Origin: JASLZO01 sp965247995
GTDB lineage: Bacteria > Chloroflexota > Dehalococcoidia > UBA6926
DNA: 64,000 nucleotides
NCBI GenBank assembly: GCA_965247995.1
Contig: OZ252041.1
Coordinates: 930,001 to 994,000 of the forward strand
Direction: 5' to 3'
Positions 1 through 9,048 of the stretch are shown here, piece after piece. The position numbers were made by a program, and so were the translations under genes. The notes below the pieces were generated by a model that was not told the origin of the DNA, did not search any database, and worked only from the letters and a program-made list of their open reading frames with translations. The first letter of the stretch is position 1, and every line of letters begins with the position of its first letter.

Positions 1-4
1 TTCA

Positions 5-33
5 CGCCTCAGCGTGCGCGCCACGCTGAGGCG
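5..33. repeat. Perfect 12-bp inverted repeat (hairpin)
   Basis: The arms CGCCTCAGCGTG (5-16) and its exact reverse complement (22-33) flank a 5-nt CGCGC loop. No T-run follows on either strand, so this is not a textbook intrinsic terminator. It could end a gene lying before the window, or be a protein-binding palindrome. The gene it belongs to is outside the window. Confidence 0.5.
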
Positions 34-212
34 GCGACGCTGTTTCGGCGATCTGGCGTCACGTCGCGAGGAATAGCTCTCCCAACAACCCAAGGATCAT
101 CTTGATAGCCTAGTAGTCAGAGCACTCGAAAACAGAGAGAGTCGGCTACAAGGCTGCGACATGCACCAAGCAAAGAGGGTGCCCTCTGACTGATAAGAGC
201 GACCACCTCCTG

Positions 213-3200
213 ATGCGTTGCCTCTCACTGGATCTTGAGGTCGGCGTCCAAGACGGCCGTATCCACCAGTTCGGGGGCGTACGGCCGGATACTGACCAGT
301 CCCTGACCTTCCCTTCGGGCGGCACCAGCTTGGCCGCTGCTCTGGACAGGCTGGACGGTCTCGCCGACGGCGCGGACTTTCTGCTCGGCCACAACCTGAT
401 CGATTTCGATCTACCCCACTTGCAGGCCGCGAATCCCGATCTGCGGTTGCTGCAACTACCAGCAGTCGACACGCTGAGACTGAATCCTCTCGCCTTTCCT
501 CGAAATCCATACCACCACCTGGTCAAGCACTACCAGGACGGGCAGCTCAAACGCGGGCGCATCAACGATCCGGAGTTGGATGCCAGACTGACGCTGGAGG
601 TCTTCGAGAACCAGCAACAAGCCCTCGTCAACGCACCGGCCGACCTGTTGACAGCCTGGCACTGGCTCACTACCACGGACGGTGGCGTGGGGTTCGATCG
701 GGTCTTCGCTTCTCTGCGACGCTCGCAAAGGCCGTCGGACGCCGAGGCTCGTGACGTGATTCTCACACTCCTGGCCATCAACTCCTGCAAGACCCATGCC
801 CGTGAGGTCATGGCCGATTCGGTCCGGCATGGCTGGGCGCTGGCCTATGCGCTGGCGTGGCTGTCGGTGGCCGGGGGGAACTCGGTCATGCCTCCCTGGG
901 TGCGGCACCAGTTCCCCAAGGCTGGGCAGGTAGTTCAGCGCCTGCGCGACACGGCGTGCGCTCGACCCGACTGCGCGTGGTGCAGGGAACGGCACGATGC
1001 CCGCAAGGAACTCAATCGGTGGTTCGGTTTTTCCGAATTCCGGCCGGAACCGGCGGATGAGGCTGGACGGCCTTTGCAGCAAACCATCGTCGAGGCCGCA
1101 ATGGCGAGGGAACATGTGCTCGGCATCCTGCCTACAGGCACCGGCAAGTCGCTCTGTTACCAGATACCGGCCCTTTCCCGCTACGACAAGACCGGTGCGC
1201 TAACCGTAGTCATTTCTCCACTGGTCGCCCTCATGGCCGACCAGGTGGCGGGGCTGGAGGCCCAAGGCGTCGGTTCGTGCGTCACCATCAACGGCCTTCT
1301 GTCGATGCCTGAGCGGGCCGATGCCCTGGACCGGGTGCGGTTCGGGGATGCCAGCGTCTTGCTCATCTCGCCGGAGCAGCTTCGCAGTGTCGCCTTGCGC
1401 CGCGTCTTGGACCAGCGTGAGATTGGCGCGTGGGTCCTCGACGAAGCCCACTGTCTCTCTCATTGGGGGCACGACTTCCGGCCGGATTATCGGTACGTGG
1501 GGCGATTCATCCGCGAGAAAGCAGGGGATGGACCGGTCCCGCCTGTGCTCTGTCTGACCGCGACCGCCAAACCCGACGTGAAGGCCGAAATCGTCGACTA
1601 CTTCCGGCGAGAGCTGAGCATCGAGTTGAAGGTCTTCGACGGTGGTGCGCAGCGCACCAACCTGGACTTCGTGGTGGTGCAGACGAGCACCGCGGAGAAG
1701 TTCGCCCACATCCACGAGGTCCTCATGGCCGATTTGCCGCCGGACAGACCTGGCGGGGCAATCGTCTACTGCGCGACGCGGCAGCACACTGAGGCGCTTG
1801 CCGGATTCCTACGGGACAAAGGAGTGAAGGCGGACCACTTTCATGCGGGGCTGCCGCCGGAGACCAAGAAGAACGTCCAGGAGACCTTCGTCCGCGGTGA
1901 ACTGCGGGCCATCGTCGCCACCAACGCCTTCGGTATGGGCATCGACAAGCCAGATGTCCGGGTGGTAATCCACGCAGATATCCCCGGTTCTCTCGAGAAC
2001 TACCTGCAGGAAGCGGGCCGCGCGGGGCGGGATCAGCGGGCGGCCCGCTGTGTGCTGCTCTACACCCAGGATGACGTCGAGCGCCAATTCGGCATGTCGG
2101 CCCGCTCACGGCTTACCCGACAAGAAATCCATGGCGTCTTGAGAGCGCTGCGAAACCTCGACCGCAAGAAACGCCTAAACGGTGAGGTAGAAGCAACTGC
2201 CGGGGAGATCCTCAGCGAGGACGAAGACAGCGTATTCAGGCGAGATTCTGTCACCGACGATACCCGGATGCGAACTGCAGTCGCCTGGTTGGAAGAGGCC
2301 GTGTTGGTGACCCGAGAGCAGAACCGCGTGCAGGTATTCCCGTCCTCCCTCCGGGTGAATTCGGTGGACGAGGCCCGGGCGAAGCTTGAAAAAGCACAGA
2401 TAAGGGATGCCTACCGCGACCAACTGCTGGCCATCGCGGTTGAGCTGATTGAAGCGAATGCGGACGAAGGCATCTCGACCGACGAATTGATGATCGCATC
2501 TGGCCTGACCTCGGAGGAAGTGCGAGGAGCGCTCTACGACCTAGAGCGCCTGGGTATCGCCAACAACGACACCGCCTTGACCGCTTTCGTCCACACAGGA
2601 GTAGAGCGCTCCTCGGGCAAACGCTTCGAGGAGGCATCGGCATTAGAACATTCCCTGATCACCCTGTTGCGAGAGATGGCTCCGGATATGGGCGTGGGCG
2701 AGACCTCCCCGCTGCATCTCCGTCTCCTGACCCAACGGCTCAAGGACGAGGGTCATTCGTATGCCCTGCCTGAACGCCTGTGGCGGATCGTCCGTAGCCT
2801 TGCCGCCGACGGGCGTGGCGAAGGTGGCAGTGGGGGAAGCCTCGGAGTGCGGCGATGGGATACAGAAACCGTCCAAGTCACGTTGCAGCGCGAGTGGGAA
2901 CTCTTGGAGAAGACCGCGGAACTGCGCCGGGCAGCAGCCAAGAGACTGCTGGACCATTTTCTTTCGTGCCTCCCGAGCGGAACCCGGGGAACCGACCTGC
3001 TGGCCGAGACGACGCTCGGCGACCTCTCGAGGGCCATCGAGTCTGACTTGATCCTACGGAGCGAAGTCCGGGAGCCCGCGAAATTGCTGGACCGCGCCCT
3101 GCTGTGGCTGCACGAACAGGAAGTCATTCGGCTGAACAAAGGCCTGGCTGTGTTCCGCCCAGCCATGACGATCCGGCTCAAACAGGAGCAACGCGGCTTC

Positions 3201-5297
3201 GCACAGACCGACTTTGCGCCGCTCAAGCTCCATTACGACGAACAGGTGCTGCACATCCACGTGATGGCGGAATACGTCCAGCGAGGTCTGCGAGCCATGG
3301 CCGACGCCCTGCGTTTGGCGATGGACTATTTCAGCCTTCGGCGAGCGGACTTCCTGGACCGTTGGCTGCCGAATCGAGACGCCGAGATTGCGCGGCAGAC
3401 GACGTTGGAGTCGTGGCGGACCATCGTGGAAAGCCTGAACAACCCTATCCAGGGCTGCATCGTGGCGGACGATCGTGACCAGACGAACGTGTTGGTGCTT
3501 GCCGGCCCGGGGTCCGGCAAGACCCGGGTGCTGGTGCATCGCATCGCCTATCTGATACGCGCGAAACGTGAGGACCCACGCGGCATCCTGGCGCTTGCCT
3601 ACAACCGGCACGCGGCCGTCGAGATCCGCCGTCGGCTCGCGGAACTCATCGGCGACGACGCGCGCGGAGTGATGGTCCTTACGTGCCATGCACTGGCCAT
3701 GCGACTAGTCGGGGCCAGTTTCTCCGGGCGCGGTGACCGTCTTGACCAAGGGGATTTTCAGGAAGTGCTCCGGCAGGCGGTAGCCCTGCTCCGCGGGGAA
3801 GGGTTGCCACCCGAGGAGACGGACGAGTCTCGGTCACGAATGCTGGCGGGCTTCCGCTGGATACTGGTGGACGAATACCAGGACATCGGCCCCGATCAAT
3901 ATGCGCTGATCTCCGCCCTCGCAGGCCGGACCCTCTCCGACGAAGACGACAAGCTCAGCCTCTTCGCGGTGGGCGACGACGACCAGAACATCTACGCGTT
4001 CAATGGCTCGTCCGTGGAATTCATCCGCCGGTTCGAAGTCGACTACGGCGCCAAGCCAACTTTCCTGACCGACAACTACCGGTCCACCGCCCATATCATC
4101 GCAGCGGCCAATGCGGTGGCCGGACCGGCCCGACACCGGATGAAGACCGGGCACCCGATCGCTATTGACCGGACCCGCGCGAACCGACCACCCGGCGGCG
4201 CGTGGTCCGAACGAGACTCTGTCACCGCTGGTCGAGTCCAAGTGCTGCCGGCCGGCGACAACCCCATCTCTCAAGCACAGACGGTCGTCGGCGAACTGAA
4301 GCGGTTGTCCAGTCTCACACCTGACTGGAACTGGTCTTCTGGAGCGGTCGTGGCACGTGACTGGAACGACCTCGACCCTGTACGCAGTCTCTGCGAGCTT
4401 GAAGAGATCCCGGTGCAGATAGCGAACGAGGATTTCTCGGGTATCTGGCATCTGCGCGAGACCCGGGCGCTGGTGAGCTGGGTACGCGGGCGCGATTCCA
4501 ACCTGGTGACGAGTGCGGACCTCAGTGAATGGTTGGCTAGGGAACCGGAAGGCCCTTGGAATGGACTGCTCCAGGAAGCGATCGCTGAGTACGAGATGGA
4601 AACGAGCGGCACGGAAACGCCAGTCCACTACTTCATCGAATGGCTGGCCGAGTGGACACGCGAGGTGCGTCGCCGCCAGCGCGGCCTACTGCTGACGACC
4701 GCTCATCGTGCCAAGGGCCTGGAGTTCGACCATGTCGTTGTGTTGGACGGGGCCTGGGACCGCGTCGGTTCTAATGAAGACCAGGATGCGCCGCGCCGGT
4801 TGTACTACGTTGCCATGACCCGGGCACGGCAGACCCTCTCCCTCATGCGCCTTCCAGGGCCACACCCGTTCCTGGGCCCCTTGCGGGACAACCCGTCGGT
4901 ACTGCATCGCCCGGGACTAGTGGGCCTGCCAACAGCGCCACCGGAACTCGAACGCCGCTATCGACGGCTCAGTCTGCGCGACACCTTCCTGAGCTTCGCC
5001 GGCTACCGGGATCCCGACCATCCGACGCATCGTGCCATCGCCGCACTCTCTCCCGGCGATCTGCTCCAAGCACGCCCCGGGTCGAACCGTTGGGAGCTCT
5101 TGGACCGTAACGGCACAGTCGTCGGCCAGCTTGCTAATGATTTCAGAGCCCCCGATGGCATGCGCTGTGCATTTGCCACCGTCCTCGCCATCGCTACCTG
5201 GGACCGGGAGCGGTCGGCCTCTGGTTTTCGTGAGGGTCTTCGCGGCGATACCTGGGAGGTCGTCGTGCCAGAACTTGTGTTCGAGCCGGACCCATAG
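213..5297 (+). CDS. Exonuclease-RecQ-UvrD triple-domain DNA helicase
   Basis: This 1694-residue protein appears to join three DNA-processing modules. Residues 1-130 look like a DEDD 3'-5' exonuclease: D7 and E9 in a DxE motif, N61...F65-D66 as Exo II, and D123 in an NDPxxDA Exo III-like motif. A C-x4-C-x2-C-x3-H cluster (C249, C254, C257, H261) may bind zinc. A RecQ-type superfamily 2 helicase follows, with Walker A GTGKS (309-313), DEAH (410-413) followed by the aromatic-rich loop typical of RecQ, and motif VI QEAGRAGRD (599-607). Residues of about 700-1050 are probably winged-helix/linker. The C-terminal part is a UvrD/Rep superfamily 1 helicase with AGPGSGKT (1097-1104), DEYQD (1220-1224), a GDDDQ motif and YYVAMTRAR (1531-1539). 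Motifs of both motors are intact. The role (repair or phage defence) is inference. The start puts the exonuclease motif at the usual distance from the N-terminus, but I see no Shine-Dalgarno. Confidence 0.9.
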   Translation: MRCLSLDLEVGVQDGRIHQFGGVRPDTDQSLTFPSGGTSLAAALDRLDGLADGADFLLGHNLIDFDLPHLQAANPDLRLLQLPAVDTLRLNPLAFPRNPYHHLVKHYQDGQLKRGRINDPELDARLTLEVFENQQQALVNAPADLLTAWHWLTTTDGGVGFDRVFASLRRSQRPSDAEARDVILTLLAINSCKTHAREVMADSVRHGWALAYALAWLSVAGGNSVMPPWVRHQFPKAGQVVQRLRDTACARPDCAWCRERHDARKELNRWFGFSEFRPEPADEAGRPLQQTIVEAAMAREHVLGILPTGTGKSLCYQIPALSRYDKTGALTVVISPLVALMADQVAGLEAQGVGSCVTINGLLSMPERADALDRVRFGDASVLLISPEQLRSVALRRVLDQREIGAWVLDEAHCLSHWGHDFRPDYRYVGRFIREKAGDGPVPPVLCLTATAKPDVKAEIVDYFRRELSIELKVFDGGAQRTNLDFVVVQTSTAEKFAHIHEVLMADLPPDRPGGAIVYCATRQHTEALAGFLRDKGVKADHFHAGLPPETKKNVQETFVRGELRAIVATNAFGMGIDKPDVRVVIHADIPGSLENYLQEAGRAGRDQRAARCVLLYTQDDVERQFGMSARSRLTRQEIHGVLRALRNLDRKKRLNGEVEATAGEILSEDEDSVFRRDSVTDDTRMRTAVAWLEEAVLVTREQNRVQVFPSSLRVNSVDEARAKLEKAQIRDAYRDQLLAIAVELIEANADEGISTDELMIASGLTSEEVRGALYDLERLGIANNDTALTAFVHTGVERSSGKRFEEASALEHSLITLLREMAPDMGVGETSPLHLRLLTQRLKDEGHSYALPERLWRIVRSLAADGRGEGGSGGSLGVRRWDTETVQVTLQREWELLEKTAELRRAAAKRLLDHFLSCLPSGTRGTDLLAETTLGDLSRAIESDLILRSEVREPAKLLDRALLWLHEQEVIRLNKGLAVFRPAMTIRLKQEQRGFAQTDFAPLKLHYDEQVLHIHVMAEYVQRGLRAMADALRLAMDYFSLRRADFLDRWLPNRDAEIARQTTLESWRTIVESLNNPIQGCIVADDRDQTNVLVLAGPGSGKTRVLVHRIAYLIRAKREDPRGILALAYNRHAAVEIRRRLAELIGDDARGVMVLTCHALAMRLVGASFSGRGDRLDQGDFQEVLRQAVALLRGEGLPPEETDESRSRMLAGFRWILVDEYQDIGPDQYALISALAGRTLSDEDDKLSLFAVGDDDQNIYAFNGSSVEFIRRFEVDYGAKPTFLTDNYRSTAHIIAAANAVAGPARHRMKTGHPIAIDRTRANRPPGGAWSERDSVTAGRVQVLPAGDNPISQAQTVVGELKRLSSLTPDWNWSSGAVVARDWNDLDPVRSLCELEEIPVQIANEDFSGIWHLRETRALVSWVRGRDSNLVTSADLSEWLAREPEGPWNGLLQEAIAEYEMETSGTETPVHYFIEWLAEWTREVRRRQRGLLLTTAHRAKGLEFDHVVVLDGAWDRVGSNEDQDAPRRLYYVAMTRARQTLSLMRLPGPHPFLGPLRDNPSVLHRPGLVGLPTAPPELERRYRRLSLRDTFLSFAGYRDPDHPTHRAIAALSPGDLLQARPGSNRWELLDRNGTVVGQLANDFRAPDGMRCAFATVLAIATWDRERSASGFREGLRGDTWEVVVPELVFEPDP

Positions 5298-5381
5298 TCG
5301 TCCTAGCCGGGGCAGAATCTCAGAGCATCGGTCGGAATTCCGCCGGTCCCTGGTATCGTCTCGTACCCAATCCGCCGGTAG

Positions 5382-5458
5382 TGGTCGGGGTGCCCGGATT
5401 TGAACCGGGGGCCTCTGCGTCCCGAACGCAGCGCGCTACCAAACTGCGCCACACCCCG
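5382..5458 (-). tRNA. tRNA-Pro (anticodon CGG)
   Basis: The minus strand folds as a full cloverleaf. The acceptor CGGGGTG pairs with CACCCCG, the T-loop is GGTTCAAATCC, and the anticodon stem CTGCG/CGCAG encloses the loop TTCGGGA, giving anticodon CGG for proline CCG codons. The discriminator A is at 5385 and the CCA end is encoded (5382-5384). Confidence 0.95.
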
Positions 5459-5477
5459 AACCGATGAACCGAACCGT

Positions 5478-5509
5478 CCATGAGGGCCGGACAAATCCGG
5501 CCCTCATGG
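5478..5509 (-). terminator. Long hairpin after the sulfurtransferase gene
   Basis: A perfect 14-bp stem (5478-5491 with 5496-5509) carries a 4-nt CAAA loop. It lies between the stop of the minus-strand sulfurtransferase gene and the tRNA-Pro gene, so it probably ends the former's transcript. No clear U-tract follows on the minus strand, so termination efficiency is uncertain. Confidence 0.5.
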
Positions 5510-5541
5510 GGGATTATGCCTTAGGCGGGAGACTCTGTTCG

Positions 5542-6378
5542 TTAGCGCTCGATGGGGAGGCCGACGCTGCTGCCCCACTCGGTCCACGAGCCGTCGTAGT
5601 TCCGGACGTTCGGGTAGCCGAGGAGTTCGGTGAGGACAAACCAAGTGTGTGCGGCCCGTTCGCCGATTCTGCAGTAGGCGATGACCTCTTTGTCGGCGGT
5701 GACCCCCCGCGGGCCGTAAATCTCGGTGAGCTCGTCGACCGACTTGAAGGTCCCGTCCTCTCTCACCGCTTGCGCCCAACCGATGTTGGCAGCACCAGGG
5801 ATGTGACCGCCCCGCTGCGAACCCTCCTGTGGCAGGTTCTCTGGTGCGAGGAGTTCGCCGCTGAACTCTCGCGGGGACCGCACGTCCACGAGGGCGGCGG
5901 TGCCGAGGTTTGCGACGACGTGGTCGCGGAGGGCGCGAATGTCTGTGTCTGGTTCCGAGGCGTGGTATGACTTGGCGGCCACGTTGGGCGCATCCGTGGT
6001 CAGGGGCCGCTCGTCCGCGAGCCACTTGACCCGGCCGCCATCCAGGAGGCGGACGTCATCGTGGCCGTAGTATTTGAGTTGCCAGTACGCCCACGCGGCG
6101 AACCAGTTGTTGTTGTCGCCGTAGAGGACGACGGTGGTGTCGTTGTCGATGCCAGAGTCGCCGAGGAGTTTTTCCAAGTCGGCTTTGTCAAGAAGGTCGC
6201 GGATGACGCCTTGCTGGAGTTGCGTCTGCCAGTTCCAGCCGACGGCGCCCGGAATGTGTCCTTGGTCGTACGAGGTGGTGTCGACATCGACCTCGACGAG
6301 TCGGACGCTTGGATCGTTCAAGTGGTCGACAACCCAACCGGCCTCAACGAGGGCTTCGGGGTTCGCGTAATCAGGCAC
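5542..6378 (-). CDS. Two-domain sulfurtransferase (rhodanese family)
   Basis: The 278-residue protein has two tandem rhodanese domains, the usual layout of thiosulfate or 3-mercaptopyruvate sulfurtransferases. The first half has the DxRxxx-like entry ('VEVDVDT') and the GHIPGAVG signature. The second half carries the active-site loop CRIGERA with the persulfide-forming Cys, a form typical of thiosulfate sulfurtransferases (EC 2.8.1.1). I chose the GTG at 6378 because GGGAGGAG lies 6 nt upstream; a longer reading frame to 6438 lacks that. It stands alone, ending at a hairpin before tRNA-Pro. The precise sulfur donor cannot be read from sequence. Confidence 0.9.
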   Translation of the reverse strand: MPDYANPEALVEAGWVVDHLNDPSVRLVEVDVDTTSYDQGHIPGAVGWNWQTQLQQGVIRDLLDKADLEKLLGDSGIDNDTTVVLYGDNNNWFAAWAYWQLKYYGHDDVRLLDGGRVKWLADERPLTTDAPNVAAKSYHASEPDTDIRALRDHVVANLGTAALVDVRSPREFSGELLAPENLPQEGSQRGGHIPGAANIGWAQAVREDGTFKSVDELTEIYGPRGVTADKEVIAYCRIGERAAHTWFVLTELLGYPNVRNYDGSWTEWGSSVGLPIER

Positions 6379-6518
6379 GGTGCACTCCTCCCAGTTTTTG
6401 TTCTTCCCCCTGATCGATACGCATTCAGCGTAATGCACTGAACGCCATCGTTCATAGCAGTCGGTGAGTCGACCTCATCGGCGGAACGCGATGCGAGGGG
6501 AGTCCACCGTGGGGTTTA

Positions 6519-6548
6519 TTGACGCCGATTGGCGGGCACACCTACCAT
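6519..6548 (+). promoter_or_regulatory. Candidate sigma70-type promoter for the MetE-like pair
   Basis: TTGACG (6519-6524) and TACCAT (6543-6548) are separated by 18 nt. They lie about 100 nt before the GTG of the first MetE-like gene, in the gap between divergent genes. The -10 matches consensus at only 4 of 6 positions. Confidence 0.35.
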
Positions 6549-6648
6549 CGATCGCGGTTCTCTCTCGTTCGTTGGCCGGCCGCGCAAGTGGGTTGGTTTT
6601 CGGTCGCGGGCCGGGCGACATCCAGTACATCAGGGGTTAGAGCAGATC

Positions 6649-7632
6649 GTGCTATCGACAACGGTTGGGAATTACCCGCGAGTGGCGTATGGGCCCGGAG
6701 GCGCGAGCGTCCGGCGAGCATGGACGCAACTGGACCGCGGGCAGACGTCCATTGAGGACGTGCGCGCAGCGGAGGACATGTTTACGGAAGAGGTGCTCCG
6801 CGAGCAGACAGAGGCGGGCATTGACGTCGTGACCGATGGCCAAGTGCGGTGGGACGACGCGCAGACCTACTGGGCTCGCGGCATCGAGGGATTCGAGATC
6901 ACGGGACTGATCCGGTGGTTCGATACCAATACGTACTACCGGCAGCCGGTGTTGCGGTCCGCGCCACGATGGACGGGCCCGATCGCGGCGCGAGACGTGG
7001 AGTACGCGAAGGCGCGCACGGACCGTCCCGTGAAGGCCGTGATCACCGGGCCGTACACGCTGGCAAAGCTTTCGTTAGACGAACACTTCGGCGACCTGCA
7101 GAAGTTCACGTTCGCGCTGGCCGAGGTACTCAACGAGGAGGCGAAAGCGCTGGCTGCGCTGGGCCCGGCCATGATCCAGTTCGACGAGCCGGCGATCGTC
7201 CGGCCTGGGAACGAGGTGGACCAACCGCTCTTTGAGCAGGCGATGCGTGTGCTCACGTCGGGCGTCTCCGCGAAGACGGCGCTCTACACCTACTTCGGCG
7301 GGGTGAAAGGGCTGGACTCGGAGCGGCTGTTCGCATTGCCGTTCGACGTGATCGGCCTGGACTTCTGGATGGGCTCGGAGAATTGGGAGGCGCTTGAGGC
7401 GTTCCCTTCGGACAAGGAGCTTGGGCTCGGGATCGTCGACGCACGGAACACGAAGCTGGAGACGGTGGACGAGATTGTGGCCGGTGTGCGGCGGGCTTCC
7501 GCGTACGTGCCTGCGGAGCGGATCCACGTGAACCCGTCCTGCGGCCTGGAGTTTCTGCCCCGTGACCGGGCGCAATCGAAGCTGCGGCGGTTGGGGGAGG
7601 CGACGGCCCAGGCGAGGGAGGTCGTGAGCTAA
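6649..7632 (+). CDS. MetE-family protein, N-domain-like paralogue
   Basis: This 327-residue protein belongs to the cobalamin-independent methionine synthase (MetE) barrel family but is only one barrel long. It keeps the N-terminal TTVGNYPR motif, the QFDEPAI motif and a C-terminal SCGLEFLPR motif (Cys288). At the position where catalytic MetE domains carry the zinc-binding H-x-C it has Tyr203-x-Tyr205 (within LYTYFGG), as in the non-catalytic N-terminal half of full-length MetE. The GTG at 6649 gives a length matching the downstream paralogue (325 aa); an in-frame TTG at 6529 would add 40 unrelated residues. It overlaps the next start by 1 nt (TAATG), so the pair is probably co-translated. 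Zinc-dependent methyl transfer by this copy alone seems unlikely. Confidence 0.8.
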   Translation: MLSTTVGNYPRVAYGPGGASVRRAWTQLDRGQTSIEDVRAAEDMFTEEVLREQTEAGIDVVTDGQVRWDDAQTYWARGIEGFEITGLIRWFDTNTYYRQPVLRSAPRWTGPIAARDVEYAKARTDRPVKAVITGPYTLAKLSLDEHFGDLQKFTFALAEVLNEEAKALAALGPAMIQFDEPAIVRPGNEVDQPLFEQAMRVLTSGVSAKTALYTYFGGVKGLDSERLFALPFDVIGLDFWMGSENWEALEAFPSDKELGLGIVDARNTKLETVDEIVAGVRRASAYVPAERIHVNPSCGLEFLPRDRAQSKLRRLGEATAQAREVVS

Positions 7633-8609
7633 TGGCGGGGACGACGCTGCTGACGACGTCCGTGGGGAGTTTCCCGAAACCGGACTACATCACCAAGGCC
7701 CGGGCGGAGGTGGCGCGGGGGTCGATGCCGGTAGGCGAGCTCCAGGTGTTGGAGCAACAGGCCACGGAGGAGTGGATCCGTTTCCAAGAGGAGATCGGGG
7801 TCGACATCTTGGTGGACGGCGAGATGTACCGCGGGGATATGGCGGCGTACTTCGCCGAGAACCTGGAAGGGTTCGAGCTTGGGGGGGCGGTCCGGTCGTA
7901 CGGGAACCGGTACTACCAGAAGCCGATCGCGGTTGGCGCGGTCCGGCGTCCGAACCCGATCACCGTCGAGTCGTGGCAGTACGCGCAGAGCCTGACGGAC
8001 CGGCCGGTGAAGGGGATGCTGACGGGCCCGTACACGATCGGTGACTGGTCGTTCGACGAGCACTACGGGAGTCGCGAGGCGTTTGTGATGGCTCTAGCGG
8101 AGGCGATACACGCCGAGGCTGTGGACCTGGAGGCTGCCGGCGCCCAGTACATCCAGATCGACGAGCCGGCGATCTCGGTGAGGCCGGAGGAGTTCGCGAT
8201 TGCGCGGCGGGCATTCGAGGTGGTCACGGACGGGCTCAAGGCGACAACGCTGACGCATATCTGTTACGGAGACTTCTCGACGATCTACCCGGCGATGCTC
8301 GAGCTGCCAGTGGACAACATCGACCTGGAGATGGCGAATTCCGGGTACGACCTGTTGGAACGGTTCAGGAAGGAGCCCTTTACGAAACAGTTGTCGATGG
8401 GCGTGGTGGATGTTCACAGCCACGTCTTGGAGCCGCTGGAAGAGGTGAAGGCGGGGATCCGGAGGGGTCTTGACGTCGTACCCGCGGACCGGCTGTTCAT
8501 TGATCCCGACTGTGGGTTGAAGACGCGGACGGTCGAGGAAGCGAAAGGCAAGATGCGGGTGATCGCCCAGGCCGTGCGTGAGGTGAAGGCGGAGCGCGGA
8601 CTGGACTGA
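7632..8609 (+). CDS. Core-MetE-type methionine synthase
   Basis: The 325-residue single-barrel protein matches the catalytic C-terminal half of MetE. It has the expected zinc ligands H199-x-C201 (in THICYGDF), E223 (22 residues after the Cys, as in full-length MetE) and C294 (in DPDCGLKTR), plus the QIDEPAI substrate motif. Short 'core' MetE enzymes without the N-terminal barrel are known from archaea and from Dehalococcoides, where they methylate homocysteine using a methyl donor other than the polyglutamyl folate of MetE. The start overlaps the stop of the preceding paralogue. I infer that the pair could work as a split heteromer, with this subunit carrying the active site. The methyl donor is not determinable here. 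Confidence 0.85.
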   Translation: MAGTTLLTTSVGSFPKPDYITKARAEVARGSMPVGELQVLEQQATEEWIRFQEEIGVDILVDGEMYRGDMAAYFAENLEGFELGGAVRSYGNRYYQKPIAVGAVRRPNPITVESWQYAQSLTDRPVKGMLTGPYTIGDWSFDEHYGSREAFVMALAEAIHAEAVDLEAAGAQYIQIDEPAISVRPEEFAIARRAFEVVTDGLKATTLTHICYGDFSTIYPAMLELPVDNIDLEMANSGYDLLERFRKEPFTKQLSMGVVDVHSHVLEPLEEVKAGIRRGLDVVPADRLFIDPDCGLKTRTVEEAKGKMRVIAQAVREVKAERGLD

Positions 8610-8661
8610 GCCGACGAGCTGGCGGCTTCGGCATTCGCGGCTCCAGTTTCTCGCGCGGCGT

Positions 8662-9018
8662 CTAGAGTCCGACTCGGGTCTCGCGAGCCGAGCGGCCGCG
8701 CTGGAGCAGCCAGACCCCGAACCCGACGAGGAAGACGGGCCAGAGGCGGCCGAGGTCCCAGGAGTCGGGGAGTACGTTCAGGTTCTCGGCAAGAAACACG
8801 CCGCCGAGTAACGTCAAGAACAGCCCGAAGGGTCTAGGTCGTCCCCGCATCATTCCGACGCCGATGAGGACGAGGGCACTCGGCCACAGTAGACCCCAGA
8901 TGTATCCGAGGTCCAGGAACCCGAGGTTGTTGAGAAGAACGAGGACACCGACGGCGATGAGGACGCCAGCTAGGCCGAACCCCGGTCGGCGTCGTTGCCG
9001 AGAGTTGTAGAAATACAT
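8662..9018 (-). CDS. Small membrane protein, LiaF/DUF5668-type
   Basis: This 118-residue protein has a basic N-terminus (RQRRR) and about four short hydrophobic segments, with the repeated pattern L-W-P-x-x-L-V-x-x-G. That pattern is typical of the transmembrane part of LiaF-like / DUF5668 proteins associated with envelope stress. It ends in a basic, Arg-rich tail. It starts 30 nt downstream of tRNA-Sec on the same strand and may share its transcript. The specific function is unknown. Confidence 0.7.
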   Translation of the reverse strand: MYFYNSRQRRRPGFGLAGVLIAVGVLVLLNNLGFLDLGYIWGLLWPSALVLIGVGMMRGRPRPFGLFLTLLGGVFLAENLNVLPDSWDLGRLWPVFLVGFGVWLLQRGRSARETRVGL

Positions 9019-9048
9019 CCTCTCTTGTCCTTGGACTTCAGTCAGTTA

